A DNA stretch of 64,000 bases from Anoplolepis gracilipes (Eukaryota; Arthropoda; Insecta; Hymenoptera; Formicidae). The position numbers and the translations under genes are program-made. This document shows positions 9,755-20,590 of the stretch, piece after piece (position 1 is the stretch's first letter; every line of letters starts with the position of its first letter). The stretch is from the NCBI RefSeq assembly GCF_047496725.1, contig NW_027328667.1:1520001-1584000 (forward strand). The letters are read 5' to 3'. The notes under the pieces were generated by a model, which had not been told where the DNA came from, did not search any database, and was given only the letters and a program-made list of their open reading frames with translations.

Positions 9755-9836
9755 TTTTCACAGCACTTAGTCCTAGCAAATGTCTACAAAAAGTTTATTG
9801 CTGCGCACAAAAACGGCACACACTACATGCTATTAT

Positions 9837-10079
9837 TTAGCACAGTGAATGTCCACAGTTTTTGCACGAGTTCCAACTGTGATGAATATATTGTCCAGTT
9901 TCATGTTTATACACAATTTTACCTTGTGTATATGAATCTTGAACTTCAATAAAACATCCAGAACAAAATTTCTCACTATTTGCTTCGTCGTCGTACTTTT
10001 TCACTTCATAATAAAATATGATATTACACATTTCCTGTCGTTCGGTTATATTTCGTAAGTCTTCACGCACTAACGGCAT
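9837..10079 (-). CDS. Unrecognised small CxxC ORF
   Basis: An 80-residue ORF from ATG 10079, with CSGC near residue 40 and CKNCGHSLC at its very C-terminus, a likely zinc-binding pattern. It starts next to a C-rich junction. I do not recognise it. It might be the N-terminal part of the same gene as 9458-9754, since both are on the minus strand and close together. Confidence 0.4.
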   Translation of the reverse strand: MPLVREDLRNITERQEMCNIIFYYEVKKYDDEANSEKFCSGCFIEVQDSYTQGKIVYKHETGQYIHHSWNSCKNCGHSLC

Positions 10080-10380
10080 TACTTACTCATTTAAACAGTC
10101 TTCCGGGTCACTCTCGCGATTAAAATCTCTTTTTCCATAATATCTTAATAGTCATAAAATGATCATAAAATTAGAAAAAAAAACAGTTTTATGACTTCTA
10201 AAATGCCCCCGACTATAAAATTAACCACAAAGATAAACATCTACTTTCGAACGTATGTAGGACCCTTTACCCCCCCCCTCCTTTCCATAACACCAGATCC
10301 CTCGCGCTTCCCAGATACCCCCGCACCCCCCTCGGAGCCCCATGGCTTAGAATTCCCACTATAACAATACTTCTTCCCGG
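10080..10380. other. C-rich junction replacing the 5' part of PolB
   Basis: The stretch around 10318-10372 (CCCCGCACCCCCCTCG, then GGCTTAGAATTCCC, then ATAACAA) is nearly the same as the end of the GC-rich satellite block at 23770-23815, in the same orientation. The PolB homology begins immediately after it. This is a rearrangement or insertion boundary that removed the PolB N-terminus. Confidence 0.5.
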
Positions 10381-10384
10381 CTAC

Positions 10385-11696
10385 ACGTGGGACGCCATGT
10401 TAAAGCATACGAAAATTATATTTGAATTACTCACAGACATTGACATGGTTATGTTTATCGAACGAAGTATACGCGATGGTCTGAGTCAATGTTCCAACAG
10501 GTACGCGCGTGCTAATAACAAGTACATGTAATCGTATGACTCATCGAAACCATCAACGTACTTGATGTATTTCAATGTTAATAATTTATACGGATGGGCA
10601 ATGTGTCAACCATTACCCTATGCCGATTTTCAGTGGGTCGATAATGTTTCCAATTTTGATGTATCATCGATCGTGCTCGATTCGTCTACAGGCTACATCC
10701 TCGAAGTCGACCTCGAGGATGTAGCCTGTATCCGCAACATCTTCACGATTCACATTGACCTACCGTTTTGTCTGACACGCGACAAACCACCCAGCAAGCG
10801 CGAGGACAAGCTTCTCGCAACCTTATACGATAAGTGACTCCGTATATATATAGAACTCAACACAAAATTTAGAACACTGGCGAAAAATGAATTTGAAAAA
10901 AATTTGTACAAACTAATGAATAATGCCGTGTTTGGCAAAACGATGGAAAATGTACGCAATCGCGTAGATGTTAAACTTTTAACAAAATGGGATGGAAGGT
11001 ACGGCGTAGAGACATTAATTGCAAAACCAAATTTTTATAGCAGGAGCGTTTTTTCGGAAAATCTAATCGCTGTGGAATTACGTAAACTCGAGGTGAAATT
11101 CTACAAACCAATTTACGTGGGTATGTGTATTCTCGATATATCCAAGACATGTTTGTACGAATTTCACCATGATTATATGGTACCAATGTATCGGGAGAGA
11201 TGCAAAGTCATGTACACTGACACGAATAGTCTTATATATCACATTGAGTGCGACGATGTGTACGAGAATATGAAACGCGATATCAGCAGATTTGATACGA
11301 GCGACTATGCGATAGACAATGCGTACGGTATACCGCTCGTGAATAAAAAGGTTAGGTCTAATGAAGGATGAAAACAACGGTACCATAATGACTGAATTTG
11401 TCGGGCTTAGAGCAAAAATGTATGCGTTGCGCGTGGATGGTAAGAAGGATACGAAAAAGATAAAAAGCGTCAAGAGTAACGTTGTCGCGAGAACGATAAC
11501 GTTTGACGATTACACGCGTTGTTTGAACGAAGAGATTGAAATGATGCGTAGTCAATCGTGTATAAGATCAAAACTTGCACGAGGTATACACCAGTCGCGA
11601 AACAAAAATTGCTCTAAGTCCGTACGACGACAAGCGGTATATCGTACCTACAACTACTGATACGTTATCGTGGGGACATTATAAAGTACCATTGTA
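10385..11696 (+). pseudogene. Protein-primed DNA polymerase B, C-terminal remnant
   Basis: This is the palm and thumb part of a Polinton-type family B polymerase. Recognisable pieces are the ARANNKYM segment at ~10502, motif A (NVNNLYGWAM, 10577), motif B (KLMNNAVFGKTMENVR, ~10908) and motif C (MYTDTNSLIYH, ~11210). In both metal-binding motifs the expected Asp reads as Asn. The exonuclease and terminal-protein regions are absent. Stops at about 10528 and 10835 and frameshifts near 11355 and 11575 break it, and the homology ends at a TAA at 11694-11696. The integrase gene faces it from the other strand 190 bases away. Confidence 0.85.
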
Positions 11697-11885
11697 AATA
11701 ATTGTATTTATTTATTGTAAATATAAATTATATATATATATATATATTCACTCATGTAAATTTATGTATATTTTTATTATGTTATATGTTTATAATAAAT
11801 TATTTTTATGTATTCAAGAGTTGTGCGATTTATCAAGTCCCAGCCATTTCACAAAAACTTCATCTCCTTTTTTACGTATCACCTT
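11697..11885. other. Convergent intergenic between PolB and integrase
   Basis: AT-rich, with a short (TA)n run at 11727-11748 and AATAAA-like sequence on both strands. It fits the shared 3' region of two convergent genes. Confidence 0.4.
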
Positions 11886-12731
11886 TTACACGAGATGCAC
11901 GTCGAGGTTAGCAACGTTATGTAGTTCGTATTCGTAGAATCCTCCGGCTACTGGATTTCCATGCGAATCTTCGAGTAGATATGTCGCGGGATTAGTATTC
12001 TGTATTTTGACAATTTTAAACACTTCGGTCGACCAATTTGGTGTGTAACCTTTATCAAAAATGGTCTTGAATTTACTCACACGTATCGAATCACCTACTT
12101 TGAATCTCGCTGGAGCAGCAATTTTTACATTGTTGTATACTGTATTTAAAAGTCTATCAGCGATTGTTGGAGTGACATCGATAGGTCTCATATTGATAGT
12201 GCGATGTTTTCGCGCGTTATATTCTGCAACAAGTTGGGATAAAGCGTCGATTCACTTGTAATTACCATTTAGCGTAAACAATTTCTACATATTGTTCCTT
12301 AAAGTGCGGTTGAATCGTTCCACGATCGAGGCTTTCATGATGGAATACGTTGAATAATAATTAATGTTATGTTTCTTCATGAGTTTTTGCACATTTGCGT
12401 TGTAAAATTCCTTTCCTTTGTCTGTTTGAAAATTTTTCGGACATCTTCCACCATCTCGAATTAGTTTCGCAATCGTTTCAGACATTTCGTTTTCACTCTT
12501 ACTTTTGCGCGGTATGGCCCACGCATACTTGCTCAGCACATCGATAACAGTGAGTATGTAATTGAAACCTTTGTTGACTCGTGCATAAGGACGCATCTCA
12601 ACTACGTCTGCTTGCCATAGATCATCATATCCGCGTACTATGACGTGTCTACGCGGAAAATTTCTTCTCGCCGGAGCGTGCAATTCTTCCACGAGCTGTC
12701 ACTTTTCAGAGTTGTTTTTCTTTTCTTGCAT
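11886..12731 (-). pseudogene. Polinton retroviral-type (rve) integrase
   Basis: A DDE integrase that joins element ends to host DNA. The catalytic core shows the first Asp in DLWQADVVEM, the second in FQTDKGKEFYN and the Glu in SIVERFNRTLRNN, with good spacing. The C-terminal region (FKVGDSIRVSK, WSTEVFKIVKI, GGFYEYEL) is the chromo/SH3-like DNA-binding part. Three in-frame stops break it: a TGA ~30 bases after the ATG at 12731, and a TAG and a TGA between core and C-terminal part (12282-12250). The last two lie where tryptophan would be plausible. The remaining frame is clean, so decay is mostly point mutation. Confidence 0.85.
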
Positions 12732-12835
12732 GTTTGATCGCGGCATATTTCATAATAATGTAAAAGTTCATGTATAATTCTTTATATATCTTTTCCTGAG
12801 TCGGATGTAGTTTGCACACGTGTCTGAAGCATTTT

Positions 12836-13170
12836 CTACATTTTATGCATCATTATCTGAAGCGTTTGCACGTGCGTTTCGAGCGCAATAATTGTTTCCT
12901 CAATTTCTTTCTGTCTATTCCTCAAAAGTTCAACACTCGTTTCAACGTACCGTTTGTTAGCAGCATCGTTATCATCTTCCGGTTGCGCTACACGTCTTGC
13001 GCAACCTTGCGTCAAAGCCGGCGCTAGTCAGACAAAGAGCGTTATCTCGCACATACGTTCTTAGTAATCCGTTCCATTCATAGTATACATTATTCGACGT
13101 ACCGAGCGATACTCCAAATTTATTAATTGGCATTTCAATACGAAATGTTTTGACAGAATGACTAGTATCG
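12836..13170 (-). pseudogene. Coiled-coil ORF between integrase and X
   Basis: The first ~65 codons (EMPINKFGVSLGTSNN, EWNGLLRTYVRDNAL) and the last ~50 codons (VELLRNRQKEIEETIIALETH, ending in TAG at 12838-12836) are in different frames. The C-terminal part has regular hydrophobic spacing typical of a coiled coil. No ATG precedes the conserved region in frame. It sits in line with X and the integrase on the same strand, so it is probably another Polinton gene. Its function is unknown. Confidence 0.45.
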
Positions 13171-13179
13171 TCAACATGT

Positions 13180-14269
13180 TTAATTTACAAGACCTGCCTC
13201 GCGAAGCTTTTCGATAATTGACATGATTTCATTGCCATGGGCATTGTTACCTGCTCGACACGAAGCTTTCAGCAACCGCAAACGATCTACCAATTCATTA
13301 GGATCGTTCCAATGCACGTATTCAATTTTATTCTCACTCAGTGTCATAGTGCGTGGTAGGTTTATACCTTTTCCAATTTTTCTTTTGATAGGAAATAATG
13401 AAGCGATTATATATTTATATTTGTATCCTTTGTTACCTAATATTGGATTACGCACACTGCTATCACGTCTATGCACGTTTGTCGCCAGTAATATACTTTT
13501 ATATTTATACATATCGTTCTCTGTATATACAGCATCGTCGGGAATTCTCTTGAAAATTAATTCGTAAAGACCCGGCGGCCCCCCCATATTTTACTCCATT
13601 GATGATTATATTATCATTCTTATCCACTTCAAAATGTTTATCGCCGAGCATCATTCCTTCGTCGGAAAATTTAACACCGTATACGTAATCCATCTCGTTA
13701 TTTACATCTTGGCCCAAAATTGCTCCGATATATCTTTGTCCGAGCGGACCAAGATGTTCTTGCAATATATTCTGACCCTCGGATGTTTGTAATTGACGTT
13801 GAACCAACGTCACAACCGCTTCGGGTGTGGTCTCAAAAATTTCTTCAACGGAAGGAGACGAGATTATTTGAGGTTGTTGTACAGCTTTTATCGGAGTCGA
13901 TTGTTTCATTCACTTTGATTGATTTGGTGTAGAAGTTATCAATGAATCGTTTGATCGTTTTTGTCCCCCATTTGATTTTTTTTCATAAGTCAGTGAAATG
14001 TTTGATCGTTTCTGCTTTATGCTCTCTTGTTCTTCTCTGGGTATATCAAACGACTCCACTTTCGATACATCAGATTCTACATCGATGGTATTTTCAACAA
14101 TTTGTTTTAGAGGTTCAGTGATTGGCTTAAAATGTCTCTCCAAAGCGACGTCTTCCTCAATTTTACCAGTTTTTAAAGCGTGATATTTTTTGCGAATTGA
14201 TTCGCTCGTTTTTGCAATCTCTCTGACAATCTTTTCACGTTCATCATCAGCATCATTGTTGTTTATCAT
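13180..14269 (-). pseudogene. Polinton protein X, copy 2
   Basis: The homologue of 1-921, starting at ATG 14269 (MINNNDADDEREKI). It keeps the helical N-terminus, the KRSN-rich linker, and the conserved TSEGQNILQEHLGPLGQRYIG block. It is read in three pieces: a stop/frame change near 13909 separates the N-terminal third, and a G-run at about 13580 shifts the frame before the C-terminal third (PGLYELIFKRIPDDAV ... IIEKLREAGLVN). It ends at TAA 13182-13180. The C-terminal third, missing at the window edge in copy 1, is complete here. Confidence 0.7.
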
Positions 14270-14324
14270 GATTGATTATTTTGTAGATGTTGTTAGACTG
14301 ATGTGTCGAGAGCGACTAACCTCT

Positions 14325-14951
14325 CTACAGTATCGCAAATTCATTAAATCCTTTCCTATATCGTCCATTGGTCAGCGAGCTGTCTTTATCAATAACTACG
14401 AATCCATACTTGTGCTGCCAGCATTTCTGGCATAATGCGTGAAAATCGTCGTATGACATGTCAGTATTTACATGATCGTTGTACACATGTTTCAGGTTTG
14501 TACTATCTTGTTGAAATAAAATCAACAGATTCGCATTGTCGCGTATAAGATGCTTGGGTATCTTGGCATACGTTTGACAAAGATAGAAACAGTCGACGCT
14601 CGAGTGTCGACCCATTGCAAAGTACTCTCTTATCATATCTTGTTTATCGCACGCCACGTCATCAAAGATAAAAATGGAATTCGGAAGCGCCTCGCTTGGA
14701 GCAACGACTTTACTATTATTAGAGAATGTGAAATAACCAATTTCGTCTATCGGTGTCAATAAATTTTCCAAATATTGATATTTCAGTTGTTGAAGCGATT
14801 TTGAGTATACGTACAGATTCTCAAAGCGAACACCGTACGGACTTTCAATTAGACTTATCAATACATTAGTCTTACCACAATTTGAAGGACCACAAATAAT
14901 ATCGCGTATAGTTTGGTAACATGTTTCCATACTTGCGTATTTCTTTTTCAA
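14325..14951 (-). CDS. Polinton packaging ATPase, copy 2 (intact)
   Basis: A complete 208-codon FtsK/HerA (A32-like) packaging ATPase. Walker A GPSNCGKT is at residues 21-28, Walker B IFIFDD at 93-98, and the conserved LCQTYAKIPKHLIRDNANLL segment at ~124-143. ATG 14930 (residue 8) may be the true start because copy 1 begins near there. A cysteine pair near the C-terminus (CQKC) is shared with copy 1 (CRTC). It lies 56 bases upstream of X on the same strand and diverges from Y. It is one of the few genes of the element without a lesion. Confidence 0.85.
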   Translation of the reverse strand: MKKKYASMETCYQTIRDIICGPSNCGKTNVLISLIESPYGVRFENLYVYSKSLQQLKYQYLENLLTPIDEIGYFTFSNNSKVVAPSEALPNSIFIFDDVACDKQDMIREYFAMGRHSSVDCFYLCQTYAKIPKHLIRDNANLLILFQQDSTNLKHVYNDHVNTDMSYDDFHALCQKCWQHKYGFVVIDKDSSLTNGRYRKGFNEFAIL

Positions 14952-15316
14952 GCATTAGTCTGTTATCAAAGTTTATAACTTTGATTATCGTCGCGCGCCG
15001 CACAAACCGCATTTTGAGAATGAATCATGGGAGGATCTATTTATAGATGTGCATCGAATCGAAACCGCTCAGTATTGAAAATGTTTTTTCATCTATCGGA
15101 CGACAGTCATATTCTCGAGCTTACCTCTGAACAGTTGCAATATATACCAAAGATTATTTTATTGAGACAGTTTAGCCGCTACGTGGAACGACTGCGGGAC
15201 AAACTTCCCGAACATATAAAGGCTGATTCTGAAGTACAACGGTATCGTAGATGTTTACGACATTATAATTTACCGTGGCAGCAAACACATATCGACGGAC
15301 CAGCACCATTTATTAA

Positions 15317-17359
15317 CCCATTTGCACCCATAAACGGAATATTCCGCGCATGACGATCGTCTTCTATCACCAAGCGCGGAATGTTCCGCGAGCCGCGATT
15401 TTCTTTTATCACCGCTCGCGGAATATTCCGCATAAAACAGATCACGTTTTATTGTCGATCTGTGAGCATCTGAGCTAGTTTCATTGCATTCTGAACAAAT
15501 TTTAATTTTATTAATTGTTGTGAAGATCTTTCTAACTGCCGTTAAGAGTAAGTAGTGTCAATCTATACTTAAATTTAAAAAATCCAAATTTAAAAAGAAC
15601 CTAATTGTATAATTAAAACTAAAAAATTTAGTTGCCCCAATAGATTCTGACTATTTTGTCGATTCAGATTCAAGTGTAAAAATAGGATATACTCGAAGAC
15701 GTATCTGCCGTATTTCATCAAGTGAGGACAGCGAAGTTGATGAACGCGGTAGTTTTGTAAATGGAGATTACGTATGGAAATCCGAAAATCATACGCCGAT
15801 TGTACATAATTTTTCAAGCGTGAGCGGTGTAACTGTAAATACACAAAATCTGTCGAGAAGGAAAGTCTTTGAATTATTTTTTAACGAAGAACTAGTTAGA
15901 AAAATAATTTCGGAAACAAATAAATACGGAGCAACTAACGCAGATTTTGTACCAGTAGTAGACGATGAACTAAAAGTATTTATTGCTTTAAACATTTTAA
16001 TGAGTTTAGTTTTTAAGCCTACTATTTAGAGTTATTGGACCAAAGATAAAAGCATAGAAACACCATATTTTAAAAATGTTATGTCCCGCAATCGATTTAT
16101 CTCTATCGCTGCAAATTTACATTTTTCCAGTAATTACATTTCCAACGACATTTATAAAAATTCGAGAAGTTTCTGAAATAATAAGAAAGAATTTCATTCG
16201 CATGTATGTACCAAATAAAAATATATCGATTGATGAATCACTGATGAAATGTAGAAGCCATTTACATTATATACAATTTATCAGAACTAAACGAGCAAGA
16301 TTTGGTATCAAGTTTTATAAACTGTGTGATTCTAAAATGAGATACATACACAATTTTAAAATATATATAGGAAAAGATAAAACTAATACTGGATCTGCTA
16401 GCAAAAATGTTGTGATAAATTTGTTGAAAGAGAGTGAACTACTGTACAAAGGATATTGTTTGTTTATTGATAATTGGTACAGTTCACCGACTTTATATCG
16501 GAAATTATATAATATGGAAACAAACATATGTGGAACAGTGAGAATGAATAGGAAAGAAATGCCTCGGGAACTAAAATTACTCCAATTATAAAAGGGAGAA
16601 GCTACTGTATTTTCTACAACAGATATGGCGGCGATAAAGTGGAAAGATAAAAAAGATGTTGTTTTATTATCAACTATGCATTGCTTAGATTTTGCTGAAA
16701 CGGAGAAAACAAACCGATATACCGGACAAAAAATTTTAAAACCAACAGTAGTAATAGATTATAAGAATATGGGTGGAGTTGATGTTGGCGATCAAATGTT
16801 AAGCAAATTTCACACTAAGCGAAGATGTAAAAAAGCCTATAAAAAATATTTTTTTACTTCATAGACATGATGTTACTAAACAGTTACATAATTTTCAAAA
16901 ACACTAAAAAGGATCGAGCTTTTCATATTTACAAGCAAAGATTAGTCGAAGAAATCATTGATAAATATTTAGTAAATGTAAGAGTAAGAGAGGCATCATC
17001 TATCAATGATTCGTTAACGCGATATACTGGCCGACATTTTCCTACACGGATACCTCCAACATTAGCAAGGGAGAACAAAACCTCAAAGCGATGCGTTATA
17101 TGCATATCTATGTTAATTCGAAAAGAAACAATTTTTAAATGCGATGTTTGCAATGTAGCATTATGTATCGATCATTTTAAAACATGCCATGTTAAATAAA
17201 CTCTACTACTAAACTATTCGGAAGTCATTTACTGTAGAAGTTAGCGAAAATAATAAAACTACCTATATGCGACCGCGCGCGGTGATACGGGCCAACCGTC
17301 AGTTCAACGCCGCTGATGTCTGAACACGAAAACATAAGTAGAGTCATGATGCAAATGGG
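15317..17359 (+). mobile_element. piggyBac element with TTAA target duplication
   Basis: It is bounded by TTAA at 15313-15316 and 17360-17363. The terminal inverted repeats are CCCATTTGCA and TGCAAATGGG. Near the left end, three near-palindromic GCGGAATRTTCCGCG sites (about 15337-15432) could bind transposase. Comparing with Polinton copy 1 shows a precise insertion with no loss of target sequence. Confidence 0.95.
15598..17199 (+). pseudogene. piggyBac transposase
   Basis: A DDE/DDD transposase of the piggyBac family. The catalytic aspartates are visible in SIDESLMKC (~16231), FIDNWYSSP (~16468) and VVIDYKNMGGVDVGD (~16750). A C-terminal cysteine/histidine finger (CVICISML ... CDVCNVALCIDHFKTCH) ends at 17199. 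A TAG at 16027, a frameshift near 16150, a TAA at 16589 and a TAG at 16861 break it. The acidic N-terminal region reads open from ~15630 without an ATG. Confidence 0.9.
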
Positions 17360-17375
17360 TTAAAGATTGCTACGA

Positions 17376-17849
17376 ATGTCAGTGAGAATTATAAGAGGTA
17401 GCGGTCTATTGAATCGTGCGATAAACGGATATCAGTTTTGCGGACCGGGAACTCGTTTAAAAGAACGATTGGCTAGAGGCGATCGAGGTATTAATCCATT
17501 GGACGCTGCGTGTCACGACCACGATATAGCTTACTCGCGAAGCAACGACCTCGGCGAACGACACGTTGCGGATCGCATACTAGCTGTGAAGACGCAGGAA
17601 CGTATTACCGCGAGGGATTCGACTCTTGGTGAAAGAGCGGCTGCTACGGCTGTTTGGACGGCCATGAAGGCAAAAACGAAATTTGGTATGAGAATGAAGA
17701 TGAACAAAATTACCGAAAAAGAAAAAGATGTTGAAAAAACGAATACTTACAGTAGCGAAGCGTGGTGGTATTTTACCGATTTTATCATTGTTGGGAGTAG
17801 TCGGTTCTTTGGCTGGTGGAGCAGCGGGAATCGTAAAGGTAAACGATAG
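17376..17849 (+). CDS. Phospholipase A2-domain protein, copy 2
   Basis: Starts at ATG 17376, overlapping the end of Y. It has the calcium loop FCGPGTRL at ~22-29 and the catalytic HD pair at ~49-50 (CHDHDIAYSRS). Unlike copy 1, it remains open through the linker ERAAATAVWTAMKAKTKFGM. The frame then diverges from the copy 1 continuation near 17705 and ends at 17849 in sequence that overlaps the protease ORF. The last ~45 codons are probably not native. The PLA2 core itself is intact; its entry role is by analogy with parvovirus VP1. Confidence 0.75.
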   Translation: MSVRIIRGSGLLNRAINGYQFCGPGTRLKERLARGDRGINPLDAACHDHDIAYSRSNDLGERHVADRILAVKTQERITARDSTLGERAAATAVWTAMKAKTKFGMRMKMNKITEKEKDVEKTNTYSSEAWWYFTDFIIVGSSRFFGWWSSGNRKGKR

Positions 17850-18363
17850 CAAGGCCACGCAACGTCAATTCGAAGAAATGCAACGTCATAATCGTGCTAT
17901 GGAAGGTCGTGGACTTTATCTCGCTCCATACAAGCGTGGACGGGGTTCTCAACGACTGCTAAGAAAAAAAAACGTTAAAAAAATGTTAAAAATGCCTGCG
18001 GGTGTAACAACTAACGTACAATTGGAACAACTTGCAAGACGTATGCGCATACCTTTCTTTAGAGGCGTTTTCATGCGCAATAATTTATCGATAAGCGGCG
18101 TGCGACGAAACGAGAACTGCATTGTCAATTTCGACGACGTTGAGGGTCCTGGTACTCATTGGGTAGCATACGCAAAGAGGGGAGATAATGTTGTGTATTT
18201 TGACAGTTTTGGAAATCTTCGACCGCCCGAGGAATTGGTGCAATATTTTGGATAGAATATAACAAAAATTGAATACAATCATGCGTCTTATCAAAATTAT
18301 AATCAGAGTATTTGCGGACAATTGTGTCTACAATTTCTTCAAACGATTAAATTTAAAGTCTAA
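17728..18363 (+). pseudogene. Adenain-like protease, copy 2
   Basis: ATG 17728 is followed by a basic run and the hydrophobic segment GGILPILSLLGVVGSLAGGA. Then come the His (GTHWVAY, ~18158) and acid (YFDSFGN, ~18198) regions. A TAG at 18253-18255 separates these from the Cys region (SICGQLCLQF, ~18309), which ends at TAA 18361-18363. The triad residues are all present, but the stop lies between them. Confidence 0.75.
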
Positions 18364-18392
18364 CACTCTACTGTCGTGACTCAGTATTCGAC

Positions 18393-19108
18393 ATGTCACT
18401 GACACTTACGTTGACTGGTAAGAGTAGCGTTCTTGCCGTAAGCTACTTTCCAGCCATAGATTTGAACGATGATGATTACGAACTTGGTTTAACGGATTTT
18501 GAAACTTATCATACGATACCGAACGTGAATTCCTCGAATAATAAATTTTACTTTGACAACGACAAGGAAATTACGATTCTCGAAGGGTCATACGAATTGC
18601 ATGGTATAAATGAATATCTAACGCATGCAATTTTACAATACGATTCCCACAACATTATTAATAACAATGATGAGAAATATTCAATAGTGATTCGCGCTAA
18701 TCATAATAGTTGAAAAGTGAAATTAAATGCATATACAGAATAAATTTTAATAAGCCCAACAACATAGGATCGTTGTTGGGATTCTCGAATCGTGTATTGC
18801 AGCCGCGGAAATGGTATGAATCAGATATGCCGATAAATATTATTAACGTAAACATTCGTATAGAATGCAGTGTGACCGCTGGTGCATATAGCAATAGTAA
18901 GCGCGTACACACGATACATGAATTTTCTCCGAGCGTACCACCGGGATAAAAGATATCGAAAACCCCTGCGCAAATCATTTATTTACCGATCGTCGTGCGA
19001 AGCATTACTGATTTAACGATACGTGTTATGGATCAGGAGGGTCGATTGCTCGATTTTCGAGGAGAGGAAATTACCGTACGATTGCACGTACGACGACGTC
19101 AAAAATAG
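18393..19108 (+). pseudogene. Penton-like protein, copy 2
   Basis: ATG 18393, homologous to residues 1-255 of the copy 1 capsid ORF. A short deletion/frameshift with TGA at about 18711 and a TAA at 18947 (where copy 1 has a Tyr codon after PPG) interrupt it. It ends at a TAG at 19106-19108, where copy 1 reads on into the next gene. This stop supports penton and major capsid being separate genes ancestrally. Confidence 0.65.
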
Positions 19109-19109
19109 T

Positions 19110-20482
19110 ATGCTCGTGTTGAATGAAACGGAGCACGCGAGAGACAATATCTTTACGAAGGACAATACTTTTGCGAAGAGGCGAGCGGTGTCTGGTGACA
19201 ATAATCAGGTGTCTGGTTACGCTAAAAAGAAGCTCAGAGCATTGAATCGTGAATTTTTAAAGTCTTTGGGATTTGTCGTACGAAATAATTGAAAGAATGA
19301 TTGACATTTTGAACATTGGAAGCGATCTTTGACGACCGTATAGTAAAGATTGAAACTCATACGTACAATCCGTACGCAAATACAACACTTGGATATAGCG
19401 ATGAGATACGGATACCTATACAGCATCAGGATTTGTACACATTGCCGTGCGAAAGCTTCCTTTACGTCGAAGGAAAATTGACGATAAGAAAAAAGGATGA
19501 ATTAATGATATTGGGAAATAATTGTGTTGCATTCATATTTGATGAACTTCGATATGAACTCAACGGTGTGGAAATTGATTGCAACAGAAACGTTGGAATA
19601 ACTTGCATGATTAAAAACTACATTTCCCTTACACACGAGAGAAGTAAAATCTTGCACAATGCTGCGTGGAATATAGTTGCAAATAATGGTGGCGAAGGTT
19701 ACTTCAATTTTTGCGTGCCGCTCAACATGTTGCTTGGATTTTGCGAGGATTTAAAGCGCGTTATGTTTAACGCTCGTCATGAATTGATTCTAATACGTTC
19801 ACGCAACGACAACAATTGTCTATTTGGAGCTCAGACTGCTGAAGCTGAGATTGAATTACACAAAATACAATGGCGTATGCCTCACGTAATATTGAACAAA
19901 ATTAGTAAACTGTCCTTGCTACGTTGGAGAGCGGTAGATATTTGAACATGAGTTTCCACTCGTGGGATCTATACGAATTTCCTTTGCTACACAGTACGAC
20001 CAAGCATTCGTGGACTGTGAAAACTGCCTCTCAGCTGGAGAAACCGCGATACGTAATCTTTGCACTACAGACTGATAGAAAAAATGTCGCGTCGAAAGAT
20101 ATTACCAAATTCGACGACTGCAAATTGACAAACGTTAAACTCTATCTAAACTGATTTTTATCTGTATGATGATTTAAATTTGGATTTTGATAAAAAGAGA
20201 TACGGTGTCCTATTCGACATGTATGCGCGTTTTCGTAAATCTTATCACGGATGCAATAATGATAATGTATTATTTACCATGGCAAAATTTCTAGAGTGCG
20301 GTCCTCTCACGGTCATTGACTGCTCACGACAAAACGAGTCTGTCAAAAATGCTACCGTAGACGTAAGAATAGAATTTGAATGTAAGCTAGACGTACCCGC
20401 AAATACTACCGCATATTGCCTCATCTTGCACGATCGCATTGTCGAATATAACCTGTTGACAAATGTCCGCATAATTACATGA
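19110..20482 (+). pseudogene. Major-capsid-like protein, copy 2
   Basis: ATG 19110 follows the upstream stop by one base. It is homologous to residues 256-713 of copy 1 (FDDRIVKIETHTYNP, NARHELILIRSRNDNN, HSWTVKTASQLEKPRYVIFALQ, DCSRQNESVKNATVDVRIEFE). It is broken by a TGA at 19290, frame changes near 19922 and a TGA at 20152, and ends at TGA 20480-20482. It is more decayed than copy 1. Same strand and order as copy 1. Confidence 0.75.
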
Positions 20483-20590
20483 ATCAGGAATAATCCCCTC
20501 CAATGTTATAACATTATAACATTATAAACTGGCGATACTCGATGATCGACATTAGTTGTTCGTCGTAGTTCTCGCCAATATCATTTCATT

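Larger units (their letters stand above)
15081..17382 (+). pseudogene. Protein Y, copy 2, split by piggyBac
   Basis: It starts at ATG 15081 and matches copy 1 (SEQLQYIPKIILLR, KADSEVQ). The frame is interrupted at 15316 by a 2,043-bp piggyBac and resumes at 17360. The flank then aligns with copy 1 directly across the TTAA, ending in a short cysteine-containing tail and a TGA at 17380-17382. The gene was therefore open when the transposon landed. Confidence 0.7.
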
